A stretch of DNA of 16,918 nucleotides. It comes from Gemmatimonadales bacterium UBA1120 (GTDB lineage Bacteria; Gemmatimonadota; Gemmatimonadetes; Longimicrobiales; Gaopeijiaceae). The translations under genes and the position numbers were made by a program. This document shows positions 1-7,498 of this stretch, in pieces. Location: assembly GCA_002313925.1 (NCBI GenBank), contig DCAZ01000100.1:1019-17936 (forward strand). Reading direction: 5' to 3'. The notes under the pieces are model-generated. The model was not told the DNA's origin. It saw nothing but the letters and a program-made list of their open reading frames with translations, and did not search any database. Position 1 is the stretch's first letter. Every line of letters begins with the position of its first letter.

Positions 1-126
1 GACGAGGAGGATCGCCCACAGCATGCTCGATACGGCAATCCCGGTAACCTTGAAGGCGATGAGTGGATAAGGTTGAGAGGTTACCTCATCTGCGTTCGAC
101 AGTGTGGTAGGCATAGCGACTTCCAT
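1..126 (-). CDS. Partial membrane protein, N-terminus only
   Basis: A leftward reading frame opens at 126 (MEVAMPTTL...) and remains open to the window edge, giving 42 visible residues. A second in-frame ATG at 114 has GGAAG five bases upstream and may be the true start. After about 20 polar residues the chain becomes hydrophobic (IAVSSMLWAILLV), which looks like the first transmembrane segment. The family cannot be recognised from this fragment. The reading is supported by the promoter-like and palindromic DNA just upstream (147-208), which faces this gene. It lies downstream of the XRE regulator gene on the same strand, so it is a plausible regulatory target or co-transcribed partner. Confidence 0.5.
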   Translation of the reverse strand, partial: MEVAMPTTLSNADEVTSQPYPLIAFKVTGIAVSSMLWAILLV

Positions 127-146
127 CGGACTCTACAAACTGAATT

Positions 147-208
147 TACCGTATATACTACCTATAATAACGAGATTTATACTATAAATATACGGTATAC
201 CGTAACAA
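147..208 (-). promoter_or_regulatory. Promoter with operator-like palindrome facing the partial membrane gene
   Basis: On the minus strand, TTGTTA (208-203) and TATAGT (186-181) are separated by 16 bases, a reasonable sigma70-type promoter directed at the gene starting at 126/114. A perfect 14-bp palindrome, TACGGTATACCGTA (191-204), fills most of the spacer and touches the -35 element. An inverted copy of one extended arm, TACCGTATAT, lies at 147-156 (matching ATATACGGTA at 188-197). A palindrome inside a promoter spacer plus a second half-site downstream is the usual architecture of a repressor operator. The adjacent XRE regulator is the obvious candidate ligand, but this is inference. Confidence 0.5.
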
Positions 209-219
209 TTTTTGTTTCT

Positions 220-687
220 TTAGTCGTGTACGGTCGAGTCCTTCAACAAACTCGTAGATCCGAGATCCGGAGATGGTGCAGGGTTTTCAGGTGCTATCTC
301 GGGTGAAGCATCGAGGGCTCTTGCCACCTCAGCCGTGTGCGCTGCACCATGGGCAACCGGGCCAGGGTCAGTGCGCCCAGCGATCATGTTCACCACCTCG
401 TCGGGAACTTCACCACTGAGAATCTTTCCTGCAGCTTCAATCTGTGCTTCCTCGTTCCCCCCCCCGATTGCCATCGGGCCAACACCCGTTAAGAGCCAGT
501 GACCATTTACACCAAGTACGCGTGGTAATTGCACCAGCGTCGCTGCCGTGGGTGCCGTACGTCCAGACTCCCAGTCGCTGATCCTCGATCCGGCTCCCAG
601 ACCTAGCAGGTCAGCAAGCACTGCCTGTGTTATGCCTGCTCGCTGTCTCGCCATACCGAGACGGGTTGCGAGTGTTGACTCAATCAT
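220..687 (-). CDS. XRE-family (lambda-repressor-like) transcriptional regulator
   Basis: This 155-residue protein has one N-terminal helix-turn-helix domain (about residues 3-66). It shows the family pattern: TRLGMARQRAGITQAVLADLLG, with the recognition turn leading into RISDWESGRTAPTAATL. A low-complexity, Ala/Pro-rich and probably flexible tail follows from about residue 75. The frame is open upstream to 816, but ATG 687 is preferred because AAGGA lies 8 bases before it and the HTH domain then starts at the usual distance from the N-terminus. A G9 run encodes Gly75-Gly77 at the junction between DNA-binding domain and tail. A promoter lies upstream at 722-750, and palindromic sites containing GTATAC occur both there and downstream at 191-204, which suits autoregulation plus control of the next gene. 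The target is unproven. Confidence 0.85.
   Translation of the reverse strand: MIESTLATRLGMARQRAGITQAVLADLLGLGAGSRISDWESGRTAPTAATLVQLPRVLGVNGHWLLTGVGPMAIGGGNEEAQIEAAGKILSGEVPDEVVNMIAGRTDPGPVAHGAAHTAEVARALDASPEIAPENPAPSPDLGSTSLLKDSTVHD
457..465 (-). repeat. G9 homopolymer inside the XRE regulator gene
   Basis: Nine consecutive C on the plus strand (G9 in the coding strand) encode three glycines directly after the HTH domain. Reading the flanking bases, adding one G leads to TGA within seven codons, and losing one G leads to TGA about 22 codons later. Either change would give a regulator ending soon after its DNA-binding domain. Homopolymers of this length are slippage-prone, and also prone to sequencing error. 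Confidence 0.8.
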
Positions 688-995
688 CACCAAAGTCCTT
701 AAGTAAGGCCTGTTCAGACTGATTATATTTAGTTCCAGCAATCTTGTATACTTTAATACACGATGATAAGGGTCGGTGGGCCTTCTAAGTAGGATGAGAT
801 CACAACTAGCCCTCAAGCTCCCGAAACTCAGCTAACAACGCTGTTTCATGCATCCGGTGTGCTGAACCGATCCCACGGAGAACCTCGAACATCTGAGTGA
901 TAATCAATAGATCATTCCTCGCTTGAAAATCTGCGCCAGCCTATCGACCTGGATAATCCAGCTAGCCTGCTGAGCGCCTTTACATCGGAAAACCT
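688..995. other. Non-coding interval between the divergent regulator and helicase genes
   Basis: This stretch of about 308 bases separates the leftward XRE gene from the rightward helicase. The left part (688-760) holds the ribosome-binding site and promoter of the regulator. The right part (about 800-995) should carry the helicase promoter, but no convincing -35/-10 pair was found. GGAA at 987-990, six bases before TTG 996, is the likely ribosome-binding site. No RNA gene or credible extra ORF was recognised. Confidence 0.6.
722..750 (-). promoter_or_regulatory. Probable promoter of the XRE regulator gene
   Basis: On the minus strand, TATACA (750-745) and a perfect TATAAT (727-722) are separated by exactly 17 bases. 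The -10 box is about 35 bases upstream of ATG 687. The -35 region lies in a short inverted repeat, TGTAT (745-749) and ATACA (756-760). It contains the GTATAC core also found in the 191-204 palindrome, which would allow autoregulation. Confidence 0.55.
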
Positions 996-2261
996 TTGTC
1001 TTTTTCTACACTCAAGTTGCACCCGGCCCTTATTAGAGGCGTCGACAAACTGGGCTTTCAGCATCCATCCCCAATTCAATCGAAAGCGATTCCTCCTGCC
1101 CTCGAAGGCCGGGACCTCCTTGCTTGTGCCGTCACGGGCAGCGGCAAGACCGCAGCTTTCCTTTTGCCCATACTTCACCAGTTGGTGGACCAACCACGTG
1201 GAACAACCCGCGCTTTAGTCCTGGCCCCTACTCGAGAGCTCGCCTGCCAGATCCGCGACGATCTCAATGCGTTAGCCCAGTTCACTGGACTCAAGTCAGT
1301 TGTGGTGCACGGTGGTGTAGCTATGGGCCCTCAGAAGACCGCATTTCAGAGAGGTACGGACGTCATCATCGCCACTCCAGGGCGACTTCTTGATCACTTT
1401 CAGTACCACTATGCGGCTCTGTCTGGATTGGAATATCTGGTACTAGACGAGGCCGATCGGATGCTGGATATGGGCTTCTTGCCGGACATCCGGCGCGTTC
1501 TCAAGCACGTGCCCAAGCCGAAGCAGATTTTCTTTTTCAGTGCCACCATGCCGGCTCCCATCGAGAGATTGACCAAAGAAATCCTCAAGAAACCTGTAAG
1601 GATCACACTACAGCGGAAAGCCGCTCCGGCTGAAGGTATATCCCACGCTGCGTACCCGGTGCTCGCCAAACAGAGAGGCGCTCTACTCGTGGAGCTTTTA
1701 AGGCGTGGACACATCAACGACGCACTGGTCTTCACCCGCACCAAGCACAGAGCGAACCGCTTGACCAGGATGTTGAACCACAACGGCATTTACTCTGAGC
1801 GGATCCACGGCAACCGCTCCCAGCCACAGCGAACCAAAGCCTTGGCCGGCTTCAAGTCTGGGAAATTCCGAGTTCTCGTGGCCACCGACATCGCTGCACG
1901 CGGCATCGACATCGAGGCTCTTGGACACGTGGTAAACTTCGATGTACCTGCAGCTCCGGAGGACTATATCCATCGAGTCGGGCGTACGGCTCGGGCCGAG
2001 GCCACGGGTGAAGCACTGACCCTAGTCATGCCAGAGAGCGAGCGCGACCTGGGAGGTATCGAGCGGGCCTTGGGATTAACCATTCCAAGAATTCGTCTGG
2101 AGGGTTTCGCCTACGATGTCGGCTCTGGTGCGCCGCCACCTGAGAACGCCAAGAGATCGACCGCAAAATCTCGCAACGCCAAGAGATCGACCGCAAAATC
2201 TCGCAACGGAAGCGCTGAGAGTAAGAATCGCCCTCGACGACGACGGTATGGGAAACCCTAG
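996..2261 (+). CDS. DEAD-box ATP-dependent RNA helicase, RhlE-like
   Basis: This 421-residue cytoplasmic RNA helicase unwinds RNA duplexes using ATP, typically in ribosome assembly or RNA decay. The motifs occur in order: Q motif (PIQ, 26-28), Walker A AVTGSGKT (45-52), PTREL (78-82), TPGR (127-130), DEAD (151-154), SAT (182-184), ARGID (301-305) and HRVGRTAR (326-333). The start is TTG 996: MSFSTL is the characteristic RhlE N-terminus, GGAA lies upstream, and an in-frame TAG at 963-965 allows no upstream ATG or GTG. The C-terminal tail is short and basic, ending NRPRRRRYGKP, and contains a perfect 30-bp tandem duplication giving two NAKRSTAKSR units. Such tails bind RNA nonspecifically. The gene appears to stand alone. 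Confidence 0.93.
   Translation: MSFSTLKLHPALIRGVDKLGFQHPSPIQSKAIPPALEGRDLLACAVTGSGKTAAFLLPILHQLVDQPRGTTRALVLAPTRELACQIRDDLNALAQFTGLKSVVVHGGVAMGPQKTAFQRGTDVIIATPGRLLDHFQYHYAALSGLEYLVLDEADRMLDMGFLPDIRRVLKHVPKPKQIFFFSATMPAPIERLTKEILKKPVRITLQRKAAPAEGISHAAYPVLAKQRGALLVELLRRGHINDALVFTRTKHRANRLTRMLNHNGIYSERIHGNRSQPQRTKALAGFKSGKFRVLVATDIAARGIDIEALGHVVNFDVPAAPEDYIHRVGRTARAEATGEALTLVMPESERDLGGIERALGLTIPRIRLEGFAYDVGSGAPPPENAKRSTAKSRNAKRSTAKSRNGSAESKNRPRRRRYGKP
2145..2208 (+). repeat. Perfect 30-bp tandem duplication in the helicase tail
   Basis: Positions 2145-2174 and 2175-2204 are identical, and the first four bases (AACG) recur at 2205-2208. The unit is a multiple of three, so each copy adds the basic decapeptide NAKRSTAKSR without disturbing the frame. 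Exact identity at the DNA level suggests recent duplication. Confidence 0.9.
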
Positions 2262-2295
2262 ACCTAGTAGCACCTCCCTCAGTAACAGCCCCATC

Positions 2296-2339
2296 TAGCG
2301 CTCATACCGACACTGTTTTTCGGGTCCGGTATGGTGCTA
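2296..2339. repeat. Imperfect inverted repeat between helicase and dehydrogenase genes
   Basis: CATACCG (2303-2309) is exactly inverted as CGGTATG (2327-2333), with outer arms TAGC (2296-2299) and GCTA (2336-2339) also complementary across a small asymmetric internal loop. The 17-base loop contains T5 (2316-2320). The T-run is inside the loop and not after the stem, so it is not a standard intrinsic terminator. An operator or a leader hairpin for the dehydrogenase transcript is possible. Confidence 0.4.
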
Positions 2340-2434
2340 CCGTTTACGTTGCGGTTTTGCAGGGTGAGGCTCAGAATACTGCGCTCCGCTATCCCTGCTG
2401 CACCGCCCACCCCAGGAGATCAGCCAAGAACCCC

Positions 2435-4447
2435 GTGAAGAAAAAGTTGCGTCCATCGGTTGTGTTTGTGCTCTTGGCAGCAGGCCTCGTGGCGTGGCTG
2501 GTATGGCTCCCGTCGGATCCCGAATACGCCGGATGGCGCTCAGATCCACCAAACCAACCTGTCCAGGAATGGCCCACGGCCGACGGATTCACAGGAAACC
2601 ACCGCTCAGAACTCCGCGATATTACGCCTGACAATGTCAGGCACCTCGAGGTCGCCTGGATCCATCGGACTGGAGACGTCAGCCAAGGTGGGGACGGCGA
2701 GGCATCTACGGCGTTCCAGTCTACGCCAGTCATGGTCGACGGGGTTCTGCACGTTGTCACTCCGTTCAGTCGGGCACTCGCGCTCGACCCCGAGACCGGC
2801 GAGGAACTTTGGAGCTTTGACCCGCACATGGACCGGTCAGACTCCATTCAGGGCAAAGTGACGACGCGTGGGCATTCGGTATGGACCGATTCGCTCGCGA
2901 GCCCGGGCGAGGAATGCGCGCAGCGTGTCTTCCTTGCGACGTTCGATGCTCAGCTATTTTCCCTCGATGCCTTGTCTGGGAGGCCCTGTGAGGCGTTCGG
3001 AGACCAGGGCTGGTTGGACCTTGGTGCAGATGTCGCGCGGATTGAGGGACGTCGAGGCCAATACAAGCAGACTGCACCGCCCGCGATTCTCAGGGACGTG
3101 GTCGTAGTTGGGTCGAGCATCTTAGACAATAGGGTCGCCGACGCAACGAGCGGCGTCGTGCGCGGGTTCGACGTACGAACCGGTGTCCTCCTTTGGTCCT
3201 GGGAGCCTCTGCTGGAGATGGGAGACACTCCCGGGAATGGAACTCAATTACCGCCGGGAGCAGGTAACGCTTGGGCCACGCTCACCGCAGACGAACAAAA
3301 CAACCTTGTTTTCGTCCCTACCGGCAGCCCCAGCCCCGACCACTATGGCGTTTGGAGACCGGGCGACAACCGCTACGCCAACTCGCTGGTGGCCCTGCGA
3401 GGCACTACGGGAGAGGTCGTCTGGCACTATCAGATGGTGCACCACGACCTTTGGGACTATGACATGCCCTCTCCACCACTTCTCTTTACACTCCGTCGGG
3501 ATGGTGTCGAGATCCCGGCCGTCGTTCAAAGCACGAAGATGGGGTATTTGTTCTTTTTCCACCGACTCACGGGCGAGTTGCTGTTCCCGGTCGAAGAGCG
3601 TCCCGCTCCTGCTAGCGACGTGCCTGGCGAGGAGGCGTGGCCGACCCAGCCCGTGCCGGTGCTGCCAGCCCCCCTGCACGCGCAGGCCCTGACCCCCGAA
3701 GACGCCTGGGGGCTCACGCCTCTGGATCGGCGCTCCTGTCGCCGTCGAATAGAGGCACTTAGGTCCGAGGGCATCTTCACACCACCCAGTCTCCAGGGAT
3801 CGATCGCGTTCCCGAGCTTCTTCGGCGGTATGGAGTGGGGGGGGATGGCCTACGATCCATCCTCGGGCCTCCTGGTGACCAATACCAACAGAGCCGCCGC
3901 CGTCCTGACCCTGGTTCCCTCCGAGCAAACTTCGGAGGTCACCTTGAGTAGAGGTGGCTTGCTCGACATGCAAACGCCGACACCGTACGCGATTAAACGG
4001 GAACTACTCTGGTCGCCGATCGGCTTACCCTGCATCAAGCCACCCTGGGGTCTCCTGCATGCGATCGATGTCCGGTCAGGTCAGCTCCGATGGGAGATAC
4101 CTTTGGGGGGCCTGAGCGACCTTGTGAAAGGTCTCCCCACGCCCACTTCTTGGGGCTCGGCTAGCCTTGGGGGACCTCTGATCGCTGGGGGGCTGGTATT
4201 TATAGCGGGGACGCTGGACAGCCGCATTCGCGCGTTCGACTTGGCGACCGGTGAGCTACTTTGGTCCGACAAACTGCCTGCTGGTGGACAGGCCACGCCA
4301 CTGACCTATCGCGCCCGCAACGGGGGCCGGCAGTATGTCGTGATCAATGCCGGAGGTCACAGCGATCTTCAAACGAGGCTAGGCGACTACGTGGTCGCGT
4401 ACGCCCTCCCCGTCGACTCCGGGGAAGTGGTTCGAAGTCGTGAGTGA
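2435..4447 (+). CDS. PQQ-dependent dehydrogenase, membrane glucose dehydrogenase type
   Basis: This 670-residue quinoprotein probably oxidises an aldose or alcohol in the periplasm and passes electrons to the respiratory chain. The start is taken as GTG 2435, giving a lysine-rich N-terminus and one hydrophobic segment (about 8-25), a signal anchor or signal peptide. The frame is open upstream to a TTG at 2357. The rest is an eight-bladed propeller with repeated tryptophan-docking segments such as DPETGEELWSFDP (118-130) and DVRTGVLLWSW (246-256). HHDLWDYDMP (336-345) is the conserved acidic motif around the catalytic Asp of glucose-dehydrogenase-type quinoproteins, and FGGMEWGG is also typical. 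The five-helix N-terminal domain of E. coli Gcd is absent. Its last 8 bases overlap the next gene, indicating an operon. The substrate cannot be read from sequence. Confidence 0.87.
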   Translation: MKKKLRPSVVFVLLAAGLVAWLVWLPSDPEYAGWRSDPPNQPVQEWPTADGFTGNHRSELRDITPDNVRHLEVAWIHRTGDVSQGGDGEASTAFQSTPVMVDGVLHVVTPFSRALALDPETGEELWSFDPHMDRSDSIQGKVTTRGHSVWTDSLASPGEECAQRVFLATFDAQLFSLDALSGRPCEAFGDQGWLDLGADVARIEGRRGQYKQTAPPAILRDVVVVGSSILDNRVADATSGVVRGFDVRTGVLLWSWEPLLEMGDTPGNGTQLPPGAGNAWATLTADEQNNLVFVPTGSPSPDHYGVWRPGDNRYANSLVALRGTTGEVVWHYQMVHHDLWDYDMPSPPLLFTLRRDGVEIPAVVQSTKMGYLFFFHRLTGELLFPVEERPAPASDVPGEEAWPTQPVPVLPAPLHAQALTPEDAWGLTPLDRRSCRRRIEALRSEGIFTPPSLQGSIAFPSFFGGMEWGGMAYDPSSGLLVTNTNRAAAVLTLVPSEQTSEVTLSRGGLLDMQTPTPYAIKRELLWSPIGLPCIKPPWGLLHAIDVRSGQLRWEIPLGGLSDLVKGLPTPTSWGSASLGGPLIAGGLVFIAGTLDSRIRAFDLATGELLWSDKLPAGGQATPLTYRARNGGRQYVVINAGGHSDLQTRLGDYVVAYALPVDSGEVVRSRE

Positions 4448-5474
4448 AGTAGCCCTGGTCACCGGGGCGACCGGCCTACTCGGCTCCTACCTGGTGGAGC
4501 GACTTCTCGAGGACGGCTGGGGTGTCCGGGCATTGGTCCGGCGTCCGGAACAAGCCCGATGGCTTGAGGAGACTGGTGCGACGCTGTTTGCAGGAGACAT
4601 CGCCGATCGATCATCCATCACGGCGGCGGCATCAGGCTGTTCACTCGTCTTTCACGCCGCGGCTTCCGTGGGTGTCGGCACCGATTGGGAAGCCTTCAGG
4701 CTTGGGAACGTGGGGGGAACTGAAAATGTCCTCCACGCATCGGCGGCAACGGGTGCCCGTTTCGTGTTTTTCAGTACCACCGGTGTCTTCGGTCGAGCCC
4801 GCTATCGAGAAGTCCTAACCGATGAATCAGTCCCACTTCCAAAGCTGCCCCAGCACGAAGTGTACGGCCGCTCGAAGCAGGCGGCAGAGCGCCTCGTCCT
4901 CGAAGCCCACAAGCGTGGCACGGTGTGGACGGCCATCGTTCGACCGCCTGTCATGTACGGAGTGCGGGACCGTCAGTTCGTGCCGAGAATCGCCCCTATT
5001 CTACAACGCGGGTTCTTCCCGCTTTTGGGTGGCGGAGCTTCAACCATGAGTCTGACGCACGCCCGGTCGATCGCCGAAGGGGCGTTGCTGGTTGGCACGA
5101 CCGAAAGTGCCGGTGGGAAGATCTATCACCTCACGGACGACTTCCCGATTACTGTGTCGGACCTCGTACGCTACGGAGCCGAGGGACTCGGCTGCCGCGT
5201 GCGCCGGGTCCATGTCCCTACAGCTGTGGCGAAGATCGGTTTTGGCGTACTCAAGCCATTCCTTGTCGCAATCGGCCGCGGTGACCTAGCCCCTCACACG
5301 GAGGGCACGCTCGACATGTTAACGCGCAACAATCCGTTCACCTCGAGACGCGCCCGAGAGGAGTTGGGTTGGGTTCCGACGACACGCCCGGAGGTCGGCC
5401 TACCGGAGGCGTTCCGGTCATGGAAAGCGCGAGCGACATCTTCGCTCGGCACCAGCGGAAGCCGGAGCGGCTAG
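4440..5474 (+). CDS. NAD(P)-dependent epimerase/dehydratase (extended SDR)
   Basis: This 344-residue extended short-chain dehydrogenase/reductase resembles the 3-beta-hydroxysteroid dehydrogenase/dihydroflavonol reductase branch. The N-terminal Rossmann motif GATGLLG (9-15) binds the nucleotide, FHAAASVG (71-78) matches the conserved HxAA region, STTGVFG (112-118) carries the catalytic-Ser region, and YGRSK (142-146) gives the Tyr/Lys pair. PPVMYG follows as in the family. There is no signal peptide, so it is cytosolic. The start is GTG 4440, which lies 8 bases inside the preceding dehydrogenase gene, so translation is probably coupled. The pairing suggests sequential oxidation/reduction steps on a sugar-like or alicyclic substrate, although one partner is exported and the other cytosolic. 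The substrate is unknown. Confidence 0.88.
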   Translation: MSEVALVTGATGLLGSYLVERLLEDGWGVRALVRRPEQARWLEETGATLFAGDIADRSSITAAASGCSLVFHAAASVGVGTDWEAFRLGNVGGTENVLHASAATGARFVFFSTTGVFGRARYREVLTDESVPLPKLPQHEVYGRSKQAAERLVLEAHKRGTVWTAIVRPPVMYGVRDRQFVPRIAPILQRGFFPLLGGGASTMSLTHARSIAEGALLVGTTESAGGKIYHLTDDFPITVSDLVRYGAEGLGCRVRRVHVPTAVAKIGFGVLKPFLVAIGRGDLAPHTEGTLDMLTRNNPFTSRRAREELGWVPTTRPEVGLPEAFRSWKARATSSLGTSGSRSG

Positions 5475-5537
5475 CAGGATCTCAGTCGGGGGAGAGTCCG
5501 TTCGGCCTACTTCCTCTCTCATGAACTAGAGCACCTA

Positions 5538-7070
5538 CTAACCTCTCATGACTCTCTCGTGCAGGGTTTCGACAGTTCTCCAGGCAGCTTGGATTGCACC
5601 TTCAAGCCAAGCTGGTCGCGTTCCGGTACCCGCTGAGCCCAAGTATATGCGGCCGTCGGGCTTGCTGAGTTGTTCACGGAGTGTGAGGCGAGGAGTGCTA
5701 CCGTATGCTCCAAGGCTGTAGGGGACTTTCTCCCACCACACAGAGTACGCAGCTTCAAATTCATCTCGCATCTGTGGGTGGACCTTGCTGGCCTGCGTTA
5801 GCACATGATCCAGCCGGCCCTGTAATGACTTCTCCGACAGACCAGCTTGATTGCCTCCACCATAGTAACCCAGCAGCACGCCTTTTTCTGAAAAATAGTC
5901 GTTCGATGGATACGAAAATTCACCGAGTTGTAGGCTTCTACTCCACAGGTGGCCCCCAAAAATTCCATCATCCTCTTCCCAAAAGCGTCTCTTCATCTGC
6001 AATCCCATCTTCGCGGATGAGCTGTGGCGGGTTTGATCGACGGCGGCTGCCATGTCAGAAGAAAGATTGACATCGATCTCTTTGAGTATGGACATGGGCA
6101 GGCAGCATACGCAGTAGTCTGCAGTCTCCCTGTACTCCTCCCCAGTACCGGTATCGCGGTATGTAACTTCCACGGCGTCCTCAGTCTGGTGCACTGACTG
6201 CACTTCAGCTCTGAGCTTGATGCGTTCACCGATCACTCTTTGGAAGGCTAGGGGAATCTGCATCATTCCTCCGATCGGCTGAAACACCGGATCTGGCCCC
6301 CCAGTACCTACATAGAGCGACCGTACCCTGGAACCGAATCCAGATTTCAGAAGAGCGCTTAGATCGTATCGTTCTTCTGATCCGCGAGAAGTCGGGGGCC
6401 TATACGCGTAGTCTTCGTTATCGAGATATCCTGCTCTCACTAGGAATTGAATCAGGAGTTCTTGGTCTTCTTCTGTGAGAGCCACGTCGATTTGGCCTTG
6501 ATCTGCTGCTTTGGCCAATAGTTCCGTCGTCGAACCCCAGAGGTCCGCCTTGACTTCCCTGAGGCGAACGCGCTGGCCAGATAAGGGGCCAATTTCGGCG
6601 TTCTCCTCATAGGAGTAGTTATCATCGCTCCAGTTCACGAAGAGCTCGAGGGGCACCCCCAGCTCTTTGCAATACCCTAGAACCGCCTGGTCACGGTTCG
6701 GGATCCGCCATGCTCCTGCATTGAAATATTGACCTTCATCGAAATCACAGACTTGAGTCTCGCCTCCGATTTCCGTGTGCTGTGAGCCACGCCGGACGGT
6801 CCAGCAGAGACCTCCAACCCAGTCGCGTGCTTCAAGAACCTGGTAGTTATAGCCGAGTTTCCCCAGTTCGTAACCGACCGTGAGTCCTGAGAGTCCACCC
6901 CCCAGTACGATAACCCGGGTAGCTGGCTGCATACCGCTCAATATGGGCCGGGAAGGTGACTCAGGACCCATTAGATCCCAGGCGTCCATAGCGCCGATCA
7001 CAAGCGATGAACCGCCGAGTGCGCCGAACCGTTTCAGAACCTGGCGACGAGTCACGTAGTCAGTGTTCAT
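5538..7070 (-). CDS. Tat-exported flavin-containing amine oxidase
   Basis: This 510-residue FAD enzyme of the monoamine oxidase/L-amino acid oxidase family oxidatively deaminates an amine with release of aldehyde, ammonia and H2O2. The N-terminus has a twin-arginine motif, TRRQVLKRFG (7-16), followed by a weakly hydrophobic stretch, so the folded flavoprotein is probably exported. The FAD dinucleotide-binding motif is VIVLGGGLSGLTVGYEL (53-69) with the ribose-binding Glu80. GGLCWTVRRG (86-95) and the C-terminal YLGSAGTGTRP...LEGAIQAAWR segment are the other family signatures. The start is ATG 7070, with AAGAGA just upstream. It is convergent with the epimerase and divergent from the block starting at 7239. 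The substrate (polyamine, aromatic amine or amino acid) is not evident. Confidence 0.88.
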   Translation of the reverse strand: MNTDYVTRRQVLKRFGALGGSSLVIGAMDAWDLMGPESPSRPILSGMQPATRVIVLGGGLSGLTVGYELGKLGYNYQVLEARDWVGGLCWTVRRGSQHTEIGGETQVCDFDEGQYFNAGAWRIPNRDQAVLGYCKELGVPLELFVNWSDDNYSYEENAEIGPLSGQRVRLREVKADLWGSTTELLAKAADQGQIDVALTEEDQELLIQFLVRAGYLDNEDYAYRPPTSRGSEERYDLSALLKSGFGSRVRSLYVGTGGPDPVFQPIGGMMQIPLAFQRVIGERIKLRAEVQSVHQTEDAVEVTYRDTGTGEEYRETADYCVCCLPMSILKEIDVNLSSDMAAAVDQTRHSSSAKMGLQMKRRFWEEDDGIFGGHLWSRSLQLGEFSYPSNDYFSEKGVLLGYYGGGNQAGLSEKSLQGRLDHVLTQASKVHPQMRDEFEAAYSVWWEKVPYSLGAYGSTPRLTLREQLSKPDGRIYLGSAGTGTRPAWLEGAIQAAWRTVETLHERVMRG

Positions 7071-7238
7071 AGAATCTCTTGGACAAAGGAAACTGTGTCA
7101 TTCTGATTCCCTGAATATTTCCTTACCCTTCGTCTACTGTTCTTTGAGACATCCATAACCTAAACCTAGTGACTTCTTGACAAGAGCTTCTCGCAACATA
7201 GGTGCTTAGATTGTCGTCGCCACCCAAGGGGGAGGTAG

Positions 7239-7457
7239 ATGGTTTCACGATCTTCAACTCTAATGCATTGGATTGGTTTTCTGGCAACATGCTTCATGTT
7301 GGTTGCAGCACTCTTAGACCAAAGTAGAGATGAATTCCTAATACATTTCATAGCTTCTATGATTCCCAATACGTCTTGTTGGGCAGTAGCCTGTCTTCTT
7401 GGTGGTTCTAGAAATTTTCTTCCTTTCTTGGGTAGGGACAGAAGTACTAGACGGTAG
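7239..7457 (+). CDS. Small putative two-helix membrane protein
   Basis: This 72-residue frame begins at ATG 7239, directly after a very strong purine-rich ribosome-binding site (AGGGGGAGGT, about 7227-7236). It encodes two hydrophobic stretches: WIGFLATCFMLVAALL (about 11-26) and a less regular one around residues 33-55 (EFLIHFIASM...WAVACLLGG). The tail is short and basic. It is not recognisable as a known family. It precedes the NTF2-like gene by 41 bases on the same strand and shares the A+T-rich composition of 7071-9856, so it may be the first gene of that unit. An antisense frame over 7166-7462 is also open, but it has no comparable start signal. Reality as a gene is uncertain. Confidence 0.42.
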   Translation: MVSRSSTLMHWIGFLATCFMLVAALLDQSRDEFLIHFIASMIPNTSCWAVACLLGGSRNFLPFLGRDRSTRR

Positions 7458-7498
7458 GGCACACCTCAACCCCGTATCACATCTATTTCAGAGGAGAA

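Noticed and set aside
912..1193. 93-residue leftward ORF across the helicase start
   Set aside because: It covers the Walker A region of the helicase on the opposite strand and has no recognisable features.
3248..3973. 241-residue leftward ORF inside the PQQ dehydrogenase gene
   Set aside because: It overlaps the conserved propeller coding region and has low-complexity composition typical of an antisense shadow.
7166..7462. 98-residue leftward ORF opposite the small membrane protein
   Set aside because: No ribosome-binding site or domain is visible; the rightward frame has a far better start signal and a coherent hydrophobic pattern.
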